From Vescimonas fastidiosa (GTDB lineage: Bacteria > Bacillota > Clostridia > Oscillospirales > Oscillospiraceae): a stretch of 64,000 nt of DNA. Below the pieces are notes generated by a model. That model was not told the origin of the DNA and did no database searches. It saw only the letters and a program-made list of their open reading frames with translations. Position 1 is the first letter of the stretch. Every line of letters begins with the position of its first letter. The stretch spans positions 806,001-870,000 of the forward strand of contig NZ_AP023415.1 in NCBI RefSeq assembly GCF_018326305.1. Reading direction: 5' to 3'. A program made the translations under genes and the position numbers. Shown piece after piece: positions 7,829 through 16,242 of this stretch.

Positions 7829-8518
7829 TTAAATGCCGGCGACGGAATCTATCGGCATGGACATGACAATCCCCTGCGCCTCACTGTGCATACCGCAGCT
7901 TTCTCCGATACACTTCATAAGCGCCACCTTGTTTGCGGACTCCGTCAGAATCAGAACGATTTCCTTTTCGTCCTGGACGCTCAAGCCCCAAAAGTTGGTC
8001 ACATCCTCATTTCCGATGCGCCGACTGTGAATCACAGTGCCACCTTTGGCACCGGCACCACGAACGGTTTCCATCACATCACCGCTGAAGCCCCGGTTCA
8101 CGATTGCCGCAACAAGAGAGTATTTTGTTTCAGACATACTGTTTTCTTCCTTTCCTCCGATATTCAATACTTCCTTTCCCGTATTCTGGGCAAGGATACG
8201 CAAAATCAGGTTGTTTGCTCCGTTCAGCGGGATCGTAAATGCAATACCGCTGTTTGCCATGTTTAACTGCAGCTCCGAGCGCAACTTATCCATCAGGACA
8301 TCGGATAGTTCTTTCGGGATCATGCTGATCAAAACGCTTTTATCGATGCTGCCGAGACCGAGCATGTCCATGATCTCGCTGGAGGCGGTGCCTTCGGCAT
8401 TGAAGCGATATTGCAGCGGCAGTGCACCCTTTTTGAACATTTCCGCTGCCTTCTCGGCAAGCTTTGGCGTGGTGATCAGCGTTAATAGCTGAAAAGATAC
8501 TTTTTTCTCATAATCCAT
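7829..8518 (-). CDS. PII-like (GlnB-type) regulatory protein
   Basis: A 229-residue protein. The C-terminal half is PII-like: KYSLVAAIVNRGFSGDVMETVRGAGAKGGTVIHSRR, then a WGLSVQDEKEIVLILTESANKVALMKCI segment. The N-terminal half looks like a degenerate second copy. Such proteins are commonly found beside DUF1538 membrane proteins, and here the start overlaps the end of that gene's ribosome-site region (GGAGGGTGAGTAAAATG). By analogy with GlnK/AmtB it may sense a nucleotide or ion and gate the partner. The upstream Met 16 codons earlier lies inside the partner gene and is not used. Confidence 0.78.
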   Translation of the reverse strand: MDYEKKVSFQLLTLITTPKLAEKAAEMFKKGALPLQYRFNAEGTASSEIMDMLGLGSIDKSVLISMIPKELSDVLMDKLRSELQLNMANSGIAFTIPLNGANNLILRILAQNTGKEVLNIGGKEENSMSETKYSLVAAIVNRGFSGDVMETVRGAGAKGGTVIHSRRIGNEDVTNFWGLSVQDEKEIVLILTESANKVALMKCIGESCGMHSEAQGIVMSMPIDSVAGI

Positions 8519-8519
8519 T

Positions 8520-10043
8520 TTACTCACCCTCCTCAAGGTCAACGATCGCATCGCAATCGTCGGCAATTTCAGCCGTTCCCGTCGATGTCCTCTTTTCAGT
8601 CTTCAGTTTATATACAAGACCCATAAGCTGAATGGCGATCAGCGGTGTCAAAGCAACCAGCGCAACCACGCCGAACGCATCAGTCATCAGATTTCCGCCA
8701 AGCGCCTCACAAACGCCGATGCTGAGAGGCAGCAGAAATGTCGAGGTCATCGGGCCGCTGGCGACGCCGCCGGAGTCAAATGCAATACCGATAAAAATAT
8801 CCGGAACAAAACGGGACAGCACCAGAGCGATGAGGTATCCTGGGATCACAAACCATTGAATAGAGATCCCGGTAAGAACACGAAGCATTGCCAGCCCCAC
8901 GCTCACGGCTACACCGATCGACATGCAGCGGTTCATCATTTTTACGGAGATAGCGCCGTTTGTAACAGTCTCTACCTGATGGTTCAGCACTTGGATGGCA
9001 GGTTCGGCCTTTACGATATAATAACCGATCAGCATACCGATGGGGATCAAAATCCAACGGAAGGACACCCCGGTCAGCTCTTTGCCGAGATAGGAGCCGA
9101 GCGGTGCAAAGCCGACATTGGCTCCGCAAAGGAACAGCACCAGACCGATGTATGTATACGCAAAGCCAACGGCAATGCGCTTGATCTGCCGCTTTTGGTA
9201 ACGGCGGGTCATCATTTGGAAAATCAGAAACACCGCAATGATCGGCAGCAGCGATACAAGGACTTCTTTGGCATACAGCGGTAGACCTTGTGCAAACACA
9301 CGGGCAACATCCTGGGTGGTGACGACAGTCGCCACATCGGTGAGCGTATACGCAGCCTCAGTCGGTTTGTAGAAACAACCGAGGATCAAAACGGCGAGAA
9401 TCGGCCCGACACTGGAAAGCGCAACCAATCCGAAGCTGTCGCTGGCTGCATTTTTATCGCTCCGCACAGAGGCAAGCCCGACGCCCATTGCCATAATGAA
9501 CGGTACGGTCATAGGACCGGTGGTAACGCCGCCCGAATCAAATGCCACAGCCAGAAACTCCTTCGGCACGAACAGCGATATAAGGATGAGCGCCGCATAG
9601 CAGATGATCAGCAGCAGGGGCAAGCTGATCTTATAGCGGATACGGACGATTGCCAGCGCAAGAAACAAGCCGACGCCGATTGCTACCGTCATAATCAGCA
9701 CGGCATTGGGAACGGAGGGCACCTGACCGGCAAGGACCTGCAGATCCGGCTCGGATACGGTAATGATGACGCCCATAACAAAGCCGGTCAGCAAAACCGT
9801 TATAAGCTTTTTCATTTTCGAGATCTGCACGCCGACGCCTTCTCCGATCGGCGTCATCGCCATCTCTGCGCCGAGCTGGAAAAATCCCATTCCGACGATC
9901 AGCATGACCGCTCCGGTAAGGAACATAACAATGCTGCCAAGCTCCATCGGAACCAAGAAAATACTGAGCATCAGAACAATTCCGGTGATTGGAAGAACGG
10001 CGGAGAGTGACTCTTTGATTTTTTCTTTCAGTTTCAGATTCAA
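8520..10043 (-). CDS. DUF1538 family membrane transporter-like protein
   Basis: A 507-residue, roughly 12-segment membrane protein built from two DUF1538 repeats. The signature recurs in each half: AFDSGGVTTGPMTVPFIMA with DSFGLVALSSVGP in the first, and AFDSGGVASGPMTSTFLLP with DAFGVVALVALTP in the second. Internal duplication with conserved Gly/Ser motifs in membrane segments is transporter-like. The start is TTG, with GGAGAG 7 bp upstream. It forms a pair with the PII-like gene immediately downstream. The transported species is not known. Confidence 0.85.
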   Translation of the reverse strand: MNLKLKEKIKESLSAVLPITGIVLMLSIFLVPMELGSIVMFLTGAVMLIVGMGFFQLGAEMAMTPIGEGVGVQISKMKKLITVLLTGFVMGVIITVSEPDLQVLAGQVPSVPNAVLIMTVAIGVGLFLALAIVRIRYKISLPLLLIICYAALILISLFVPKEFLAVAFDSGGVTTGPMTVPFIMAMGVGLASVRSDKNAASDSFGLVALSSVGPILAVLILGCFYKPTEAAYTLTDVATVVTTQDVARVFAQGLPLYAKEVLVSLLPIIAVFLIFQMMTRRYQKRQIKRIAVGFAYTYIGLVLFLCGANVGFAPLGSYLGKELTGVSFRWILIPIGMLIGYYIVKAEPAIQVLNHQVETVTNGAISVKMMNRCMSIGVAVSVGLAMLRVLTGISIQWFVIPGYLIALVLSRFVPDIFIGIAFDSGGVASGPMTSTFLLPLSIGVCEALGGNLMTDAFGVVALVALTPLIAIQLMGLVYKLKTEKRTSTGTAEIADDCDAIVDLEEGE

Positions 10044-10069
10044 TTTTGTGCTCTCCTTTTAACAGAGAG

Positions 10070-10543
10070 TTATTTTTTGCATTCCGCAAGCATCATAATG
10101 CCCTCAGCGATGAAAACAATACCGGTAAAGATGAACACCCAGGAGACGGTACCGCCTTGGTTCAGCAGGAGACAGATGCCGGCAGCAAGACCGATGACCG
10201 GCTTTGCATAGGTGCGAAGCTTTTGCACAGTACTCATGGAATAGCCATCTGTTTTCAAAGAGGAAACCAAATTCATCAGGCAATAGAGGATCATCAATGC
10301 CGCCACAATATAGAGCGTGATACTGACAAGCGTCCATCCGAGCAGCACGGTCACAAGGCCGGCGACAATTTTCACAGTGCCACTTTTACTGTCTTTTTTT
10401 GCGGCGTCCAGAATACCCATAACGATCAACGCTGCGCCGAGAACAGTAAATGCAATACTCAGCACGTCCCCTTTCAGCGCAATAAACAGGACACCCACAA
10501 CGATTGCTGCGATTGCAGTAATCAGCTTATCATTGAATTTCAT
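10070..10543 (-). CDS. HdeD/DUF308-like membrane protein
   Basis: A 157-residue protein of five or six membrane helices with short loops, in the DUF308 (HdeD-like) style: repeated Gly-rich helices such as AAIVVGVLFIALKGDVLSI and KPVIGLAAGICLLLN. Family members include acid-stress proteins, but their biochemistry is unknown. The ATG at 10543 overlaps the stop of the hydrolase gene (ATGA), and GAGGTG lies upstream, so translation is coupled. A second, longer HdeD-like protein is in operon B (20551-21102). Confidence 0.8.
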   Translation of the reverse strand: MKFNDKLITAIAAIVVGVLFIALKGDVLSIAFTVLGAALIVMGILDAAKKDSKSGTVKIVAGLVTVLLGWTLVSITLYIVAALMILYCLMNLVSSLKTDGYSMSTVQKLRTYAKPVIGLAAGICLLLNQGGTVSWVFIFTGIVFIAEGIMMLAECKK

Positions 10544-11529
10544 GCTTCGCACCTCGGTCTATCATATTTTGCCCAGAACGCCTTTACGGCATTTTCATAC
10601 TTTTCCGGTTCCATAAAGTAGCTCATACCGTGATCGGCACCCGGAACAATCAGCAAATCCTTCGGTGCCGTACAGGCAGTGTAGTTCTCGTAGGTCATCT
10701 CTACCGGAACAAAATGGTCATCGGCGCCGTGGACAAGAATAACGGGAACATGGGTATGTTTAAGAGCTTCTACCGTCGAATGCTCCTTTGAGCCGACCTG
10801 TATTTTCCGACGACACATCCTGTCGGCAATCGCACTGCGTATGCCGAATCGAATGTGGAGGTTATCCTTAGCAATATGCTCCCATATCGCATTGGCCGAT
10901 GTAAAACCGCAATCCGCCATGATCCCATGTACGTTGGGCGGCAGCTGCAGTCCGGCAGCCATCAGTACGGTGGTAGCCCCCATGGAAACACCGGCAAGGT
11001 AAACAGGAATATCGCTTCCGCAGCGTTCAATCTCCCAATTCAGCCAGTCCAGACAGTCAAAGCGTTCGGTAAGGCCGAAGCCCATATATTCGCCACTGCT
11101 GTTATTCTGCCCACGCTGCTCAACATAGAGCACGCTGCAGTTGTTTTTGTACCAGAAATCGGAGATCATCCCAAAATCCCGATGCCACGATGAACGCCAT
11201 CCGTGGAAAGCAATAATCACTCTTTCCGGCTTTTCGCAGGGAAAATAATGTCCGACGAGCTTTTCTCCGTCATGAGCAATGATTTCAACCGTTTCATTCG
11301 GCTGTACGGCAAGGCTTTCAGAGGCACTCTCCATCCGGTTTGTGAACTCGTCGCTGCTTTTCTCTCCGGAGATACGCTTATCTGCTTTTTCCATCACCTT
11401 TGGCATTTCCCGATCAAGTGCTGTATCGATCAGGGCTTTTATTGTGACATATGCGTACAGCGATGCAACGGCAGCTGTTCCGGCTGCGATTCCTGCCGCT
11501 GTTACGATTTTCTTTGTATTCTTTTTCAT
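10540..11529 (-). CDS. Membrane-anchored alpha/beta hydrolase
   Basis: A 329-residue protein with an N-terminal hydrophobic anchor (about residues 8-34) and an alpha/beta hydrolase domain. The oxyanion-region HGW is at about 110, the nucleophile elbow GVSMGA at about 179, the acid Asp in HGADDHFVP near 280, and the catalytic His in GADHG near 308. The fold covers lipases and esterases of the bacterial membrane face. Its position next to the cardiolipin synthase-like gene suggests acyl-lipid or peptide-ester hydrolysis, but the substrate is inferred only. AAAGGAAG precedes the ATG. Confidence 0.82.
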   Translation of the reverse strand: MKKNTKKIVTAAGIAAGTAAVASLYAYVTIKALIDTALDREMPKVMEKADKRISGEKSSDEFTNRMESASESLAVQPNETVEIIAHDGEKLVGHYFPCEKPERVIIAFHGWRSSWHRDFGMISDFWYKNNCSVLYVEQRGQNNSSGEYMGFGLTERFDCLDWLNWEIERCGSDIPVYLAGVSMGATTVLMAAGLQLPPNVHGIMADCGFTSANAIWEHIAKDNLHIRFGIRSAIADRMCRRKIQVGSKEHSTVEALKHTHVPVILVHGADDHFVPVEMTYENYTACTAPKDLLIVPGADHGMSYFMEPEKYENAVKAFWAKYDRPRCEA

Positions 11530-11604
11530 ACTACAACTTCCTTTCTGCTAAGGGATATCTTTAGTGCGCCGATTAAGACAGACGCACCTCCGGATTCGGA
11601 TCAT

Positions 11605-12987
11605 TCACAACAGATACCGGAAGAGGCCGGTGAGGAGTCGTAAAAGGAAATAACCGGCTTTCTTATAAAACGGCATTTCTCCTTGAAAATCCGGCCCTTC
11701 GTTCTCTGTTCCATCGGGCAGCACATGTCTGCTTTGCTCTGCCTTGACAGATGCGTTTTCCCGTAGGCATTGATTCAGCTCCGGGCAGTCGATCACCAGC
11801 ATGAGCTCCGTGTCCAGATAGGTGCTTCTCAGGTCAAGATTATAGGAGCCGATCATACTGATGTGATCGTCCACCAAAATCGTTTTGGTATGCAGGGACT
11901 GCCCGCAGGACACTTCAAAGACCTCACTGCCGGTTGCAAGAATGTTTTTCTTCTCGTTCAGGTAGTCTGTGCAGCCAAAGGGGTTTGCTCCGCTTTCAAT
12001 GGCATTGGTCATGATTTGGACCCGGCGACCGCCCTCACAGAAGCCTGCCAGTGTTTCATACATACCGTTATTGCAGATAATATAAGGAGTCTCAATCAAA
12101 ATGCTTTCGCCGTTCTTCATGATGCCGCTCAATTGCTCCCAGAGTACAGGTGCTTTGTTTTCCGGCGAGGTTGGGTTGGAGAGAAGTGTGATACTTTTGG
12201 CTTCCAGCGTCTCTCTTTCCAAATCCACCGGCAAATAAGCCTCGGCATACGATCCCTGTAGTTCTGTATAATGCGTTCGGAGCGTTTCCTGTGCCTTTTG
12301 GAGGTTTCTCCGGTTGCCGGAGATTTCCTTGTTACAGGGCAAATCCCATATCTTCGCAAAATATGCTGTCAAGGCCTCGGTCGAGCTGTTCGTCCCATCA
12401 GAGCAGACCAAAACTTCTCTGTCAATGTTGCGGTCTTCCTTGTCCTTATATTCTCCGAGGAACAAATCGTTTGTGTTTCTTCCGCCTAATAGGTATTGCT
12501 TTCCATCCACGATCAGGTATTTGTCGTGCAGGCGGTAATTGATTTTCCAAGGAGTCATAAGATTGATGGGGTTATACAGCTTGATTTGTACATTCGTATT
12601 AGCCGCCAATGCACCGATCAGCCTGTTGCAGCGCAAATACATATCTCCGGAAATTCCGTCAACGAGTATTTTGATATTCACCCCACGCTCGGCAGCCTCA
12701 TTCAAGGCCGCTATCATATCTTTCCCGCTGTTATCCACCCGAAAATCGAATGTTGACAGAATGATCTCGTTTTCGGCCCTGTCTATCAGTCGAAGACGCC
12801 AGATAAGCGCTTCACGGTTATCGTCAATACACAGAACCCGTTCTGTCACACCTGTACCGGCGAACTCGGCTCCTTCGAGCTCTATCGGTTCTTTTTGGAA
12901 TATCGGCGGGACGATCAGGCTGATCAGTATGTAAAGCACAAACAGAATAGCCAAGGCCTTTATACCCTTAAAGATAACGTTTTTCAT
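11605..12987 (-). CDS. Cardiolipin synthase-like phospholipase D family protein
   Basis: A 460-residue protein with one N-terminal membrane segment (about 7-27) and two HKD-type catalytic motifs: HDKYLIVDGKQYLLGGRN at about 152 and HTKTILVDDHISMIGSYN at about 375. This is the arrangement of bacterial cardiolipin synthases, which join two phosphatidylglycerols. The ATG at 12987 is chosen over a GTG at 12993 because GGAAAGG sits 5 bp before it. It is the first gene of operon C, and its transcript would begin about 25 bp upstream from the 18-bp box promoter. A cardiolipin role is likely but other PLD substrates are possible. Confidence 0.85.
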   Translation of the reverse strand: MKNVIFKGIKALAILFVLYILISLIVPPIFQKEPIELEGAEFAGTGVTERVLCIDDNREALIWRLRLIDRAENEIILSTFDFRVDNSGKDMIAALNEAAERGVNIKILVDGISGDMYLRCNRLIGALAANTNVQIKLYNPINLMTPWKINYRLHDKYLIVDGKQYLLGGRNTNDLFLGEYKDKEDRNIDREVLVCSDGTNSSTEALTAYFAKIWDLPCNKEISGNRRNLQKAQETLRTHYTELQGSYAEAYLPVDLERETLEAKSITLLSNPTSPENKAPVLWEQLSGIMKNGESILIETPYIICNNGMYETLAGFCEGGRRVQIMTNAIESGANPFGCTDYLNEKKNILATGSEVFEVSCGQSLHTKTILVDDHISMIGSYNLDLRSTYLDTELMLVIDCPELNQCLRENASVKAEQSRHVLPDGTENEGPDFQGEMPFYKKAGYFLLRLLTGLFRYLL

Positions 12988-13019
12988 CAGCACCTTTCCT
13001 TTTATCCAGATTTGCAGAA

Positions 13020-13052
13020 ATTATAATGTCCTTTTCTAAACTGAAACGAAAC
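13020..13052 (-). promoter_or_regulatory. Box promoter of operon C (cls-type operon)
   Basis: On the minus strand the 18-bp box GTTTCGTTTCAGTTTAGA (13035-13052) is followed by a 9-bp spacer and a perfect -10 TATAAT (13020-13025). The box takes the place of a normal -35. The identical box and spacing recur before operons A and B. Confidence 0.82.
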
Positions 13053-13118
13053 AAAAGGGAATTTGCTCAGGATCATAGTATTCCCGTTTGGATCTGAGAG
13101 AACGAGCATAATTAAAGA

Positions 13119-13147
13119 ACGGCGCAGCCTTTTTTCGGCTGCGCCGT
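13119..13147 (-). terminator. Terminator of operon B
   Basis: An 11-bp stem (ACGGCGCAGCC / GGCTGCGCCGT) around a T/A-rich loop, 24 bp beyond the stop of the AI-2E-type gene, followed on the minus strand by TCTTTAATTAT. It separates operon B from the operon C promoter. Confidence 0.85.
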
Positions 13148-13170
13148 AACCATATCATTTGTTGAAGTGC

Positions 13171-14304
13171 TCAGTCAGATTTTTGGATGAGGTCGTTTTT
13201 CTTTAGCTTCCGCACAGCCAAACGGTGTTCAATATTCTCATGCAGTAATTGTGAGATCACCGCCATCAACGGGATAAAGAAGATGATACCTAAAACGCCA
13301 AACATCTTCCCGCCCAAAAGGACGGCGAGCAAGGTCCAAAACGGAGATAGCCCGACACTGCTTCCCACAACATGAGGGTAAATAAATTGGTTTTCAACGA
13401 ACTGTGCCGCCTGATAGACGATCAGGCATAGGATCACCTTGTTTGGCTCAGCCAGCAAAGTCAGCAACATACCGATTGCACAGGACAAGAACGCTCCAAT
13501 GTATGGTACAAAGGCAAAAGCTGCGGTCAAAACCGCCGTCAGCCCGGCATAAGGGATCCGGAATATAGAAAACGAAAGGAAAATCAGCGTACCAAGTATC
13601 AGCACCTCTACACATTGACCTGAAAGAAATTTGGCATAGGTATCGTGAGACAGCTTTGCGATATGGCAGACCTTATCTGCGACAGATTCTTTGCAATAAG
13701 CGTACAGCGCCCGTCTTGTTTGTTTGCCAAGTTCCTGCTTTCCAACCAGAACATAAAACATGATCACGAGCGAAACGGCTGCGTTGACAACAGTAGATAT
13801 TGTAGAGCCGGCAACACTGACAACGGAGCCTATTACTACGCCTGCTCCGTTCATTGCCTTCTCGGCAATGGTTTTCCAATCCAACTTGTTGAGATATGCG
13901 CTGATCTCAGCGGTATCAAAGCCATAATTGCGCAGCACCGCTGCCCAGTCGGGCCACTTTTCTTTAATAAGAGAAATGATACTTTTTACGGAGGCTATGA
14001 GCTGAGGAATCGCAATGACACATAGTAGCACGATAATAGCGACTAAAAGCAACAATGTAATAATCAAACTTAAAACATTGATTGTGCGCTCGCTTGCTTT
14101 GGGCATAAGGCGAGAAAGACGCTTGCCGATCCCGCGCATCGGAACGCTCAGGATAAACGCCATGAGCAACCCTGCAAATACAGGGGTGAGCAATTCCGCA
14201 CACACATGTAAAAAGTCCGAAATATAGTTCAAGTTGTTTAATGCTGTGAATAGAGCAACGCCGAAAGCAATCAAGCCAAGCTGTTGCTTAAATTTTTTAT
14301 CCAT
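13171..14304 (-). CDS. AI-2E family transporter (YtvI/PerM-like permease)
   Basis: A 377-residue membrane protein of about seven to eight helices. It has the family's order: a paired N-terminal hairpin, a long amphipathic region (about 130-200), and the conserved C-terminal block PYIGAFLSCAIGMLLTLL...QFVENQFIYPHVVGSSVGLSP. Members export small molecules or act as Na+/H+ antiporters; the substrate here is unknown. The start at 14304 has GGAG upstream and sits 2 bp after the PAP2 gene stop. A longer frame to 14508 lacks a ribosome site and overlaps PAP2. It is the last gene of operon B. Confidence 0.85.
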   Translation of the reverse strand: MDKKFKQQLGLIAFGVALFTALNNLNYISDFLHVCAELLTPVFAGLLMAFILSVPMRGIGKRLSRLMPKASERTINVLSLIITLLLLVAIIVLLCVIAIPQLIASVKSIISLIKEKWPDWAAVLRNYGFDTAEISAYLNKLDWKTIAEKAMNGAGVVIGSVVSVAGSTISTVVNAAVSLVIMFYVLVGKQELGKQTRRALYAYCKESVADKVCHIAKLSHDTYAKFLSGQCVEVLILGTLIFLSFSIFRIPYAGLTAVLTAAFAFVPYIGAFLSCAIGMLLTLLAEPNKVILCLIVYQAAQFVENQFIYPHVVGSSVGLSPFWTLLAVLLGGKMFGVLGIIFFIPLMAVISQLLHENIEHRLAVRKLKKNDLIQKSD

Positions 14305-14306
14305 AT

Positions 14307-15011
14307 CTATTTCTCCACTGCAGAGGTCTGAGCTGATGCTTCTTTCTTTCCGTAACCCAGCCACCAGCCCAAAGCGCACACAGGCAATGCAGCTATGACA
14401 TCCACAGCAGAATGTTGTTTCATAAAAACAGTCGAAAGGCTGATGCATACTGCGATGATGCCGAACACGATCTTCCATGCAACATTTTGAAAGCGTTTGC
14501 AATCCCACAGGGCAAACATAGCGGCAAACGAGCCGATAACATGGAGAGAAGGACAGACATTCGTGTTGGTGTCAAATGAATAAAACCCCGTTATAAAATC
14601 AGTAAGTATATTGGGTTCATCGAAATGCTCCGGTCGTAATTCCTGGCAGGTCGGAAATACGATGTAAATAAGCAATGTGATGCCGTATGTAACGATAACA
14701 AAGTGCATCATTCTTCGGAAGGCTCTTGTGTCAAAGAAAAAGGTATAGATAAGTGCTCCGATGAGAAAAACAAACCACAGAAGATACGGGATCAGCGCCC
14801 ATTCCCAGAATGGGATCAAGTCGTCCAGCGCACAGTGTACAACGTAATAATGTCTTTCCGGCTGAAACCGTTCAAGAAACATAAACATCAATCCGAAAAA
14901 CGGCCAAAACAGCAGCAACTTAACATGTGAAAACTCCGGCGTATTCATTTTTTTGAAACGAAACTGGCGGTAGTCCACCTCCGGTTTGATTTTTTTCGTG
15001 CTTCTTTGCAT
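14307..15011 (-). CDS. PAP2-superfamily phosphatase, membrane-bound
   Basis: A 234-residue protein with about six membrane helices. The two diagnostic PAP2 histidine motifs are CPSLHVIGSFAA (about 165) and KQHSAVDVIAA (about 208). It probably dephosphorylates a lipid phosphate (phosphatidate, phosphatidylglycerol phosphate or undecaprenyl diphosphate) at the membrane surface. The ATG at 15011 with GGATGGA upstream is preferred to a TTG at 15041. In a cluster with PgsA, CdsA and diacylglycerol kinase genes a phospholipid-phosphate substrate is attractive, but this is inference. Confidence 0.8.
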   Translation of the reverse strand: MQRSTKKIKPEVDYRQFRFKKMNTPEFSHVKLLLFWPFFGLMFMFLERFQPERHYYVVHCALDDLIPFWEWALIPYLLWFVFLIGALIYTFFFDTRAFRRMMHFVIVTYGITLLIYIVFPTCQELRPEHFDEPNILTDFITGFYSFDTNTNVCPSLHVIGSFAAMFALWDCKRFQNVAWKIVFGIIAVCISLSTVFMKQHSAVDVIAALPVCALGWWLGYGKKEASAQTSAVEK

Positions 15012-15056
15012 AACATTCCATCCATTCGTAACGTGCGGCAAAAGCGAGATAAGGGT

Positions 15057-15572
15057 TTACGGTGCTATCGTCGTTAGTAGCTGCTCCTCATATCGTGGTA
15101 AGTTCCGAATTTGCATATTGCGCTGTTGCTTTAAGAGTAATTTTTGTAAGCGAGGCCGGTTGAAACGCTGTACCACAATAAATGGCAAATTGCCGAGCAA
15201 AATGTAAACGGCCGTCATGCAAATACCTCCTATACCAGGCCAGAACCATAGCATTGCAAGCCCTGCAATCGATAAGATACCGTGTGTCCACTCTGCAACA
15301 CAGGTTTCTTGGATCATTCTGGGCAAATCGGAAAGCGTTTGTCGCTTTAGCTTTTTTGCCGGCATGATATTTGTAAAAATACGGCTCATATCCGGCACCT
15401 TTGCCTGCCACTGCTTCACACGCAGCGCTTTCCATATTGCTTGTTCATATGAATAGCACCGCCACGGGAAATGATCCGCTTTGAACCAAGACTTTGGTAC
15501 TAACCGTCCGACTACAAAAAACACAACACCCAAGGCCGCTATGTAAAGCAAGCAACGCAAAAAATGTTTCAT
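15057..15572 (-). CDS. CrtO-like acyltransferase family membrane protein
   Basis: A 171-residue protein with an N-terminal membrane helix and the block RLVPKSWFKADHFPWRCYSYEQ...WKALRVKQWQAKVPDMS..., then two further hydrophobic segments (about 100-130). This is the pattern of the family named for the staphyloxanthin step glycosyl-4,4'-diaponeurosporenoate acyltransferase. No carotenoid genes are nearby, so the reaction is more likely acylation of another glyco- or phospholipid. GAGGT lies before the ATG. Family assignment is moderately secure; substrate unknown. Confidence 0.68.
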   Translation of the reverse strand: MKHFLRCLLYIAALGVVFFVVGRLVPKSWFKADHFPWRCYSYEQAIWKALRVKQWQAKVPDMSRIFTNIMPAKKLKRQTLSDLPRMIQETCVAEWTHGILSIAGLAMLWFWPGIGGICMTAVYILLGNLPFIVVQRFNRPRLQKLLLKQQRNMQIRNLPRYEEQLLTTIAP

Positions 15573-15620
15573 AAGTTTGATACCTCTTTGATTTGCATAG
15601 CGGCCGTTGGAAATGCTGAA

Positions 15621-16223
15621 TTACTTCTGTGGCTGGCCGCTTATCGCAGCAAGAAGCATTTGGGCACATGCCTCCGTGGACACGCCGGATGTATTCAGCA
15701 GAATATCGTAATTGCTCTTATCTGCCCACTCCTTCTGTGTCCAGAAGTGGAAATAGTTTTTCCGATCCCTATCCTTTTTCTGCATCAGATATTTTGCGTC
15801 AGTCTCCGAAACATTTTCCGTTCGGATAATGCGTTCCACCCTTTTCTCGGTATCGGATGAATAAATAAATGATTTCAGAACACGAGGGCTTTCCCCGAGG
15901 ATCACCGTGGAGCATCTGCCAATAAAAACAGCAGGGCCTTTCAGCTCGATGTTTACCATTGTCCGACGAATTCCCTCGAACAGCTCATAGACTGTGTTCT
16001 TCCGGTTACGTGCGTAGTCCGAAAAAGCAGCAATGTCATACAGAAAGCTACCTGTACGCTGCTCGTCGTAGGTTTTCAGCAGTTCGATAGATACACCCTG
16101 GGCTTCAGCGGCTTTGATCAGCAACTCACCGTCATAGTAAGGTATTCCTGCCAATTCGGCAACACGCATACCGATCTCACGGCCGCCGCTTCCGAATTCT
16201 CTTTCGATTGCCAAGGATTTCAT
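15621..16223 (-). CDS. Cytidylate kinase-like family protein
   Basis: A 200-residue protein starting MKSLAIEREFGSGGREIGMRVAELAGIPYYDGELL. This is the hallmark of the cytidylate kinase-like group, where the P-loop-like FGSGGREIG replaces the classical Walker A. Later blocks fit (VFIGRCSTVIL, RIIRTENVSETDAKYLMQKKDRDRKNYFHFWT). These proteins are annotated as nucleotide kinases, but the true substrate is unproven. GGGAGAG precedes the chosen ATG; the frame extends upstream without a ribosome site. It lies between the ABC exporter and the acyltransferase in operon B. Confidence 0.8.
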   Translation of the reverse strand: MKSLAIEREFGSGGREIGMRVAELAGIPYYDGELLIKAAEAQGVSIELLKTYDEQRTGSFLYDIAAFSDYARNRKNTVYELFEGIRRTMVNIELKGPAVFIGRCSTVILGESPRVLKSFIYSSDTEKRVERIIRTENVSETDAKYLMQKKDRDRKNYFHFWTQKEWADKSNYDILLNTSGVSTEACAQMLLAAISGQPQK

Positions 16224-16242
16224 GGTTGTCTCTCCCTTCTGA

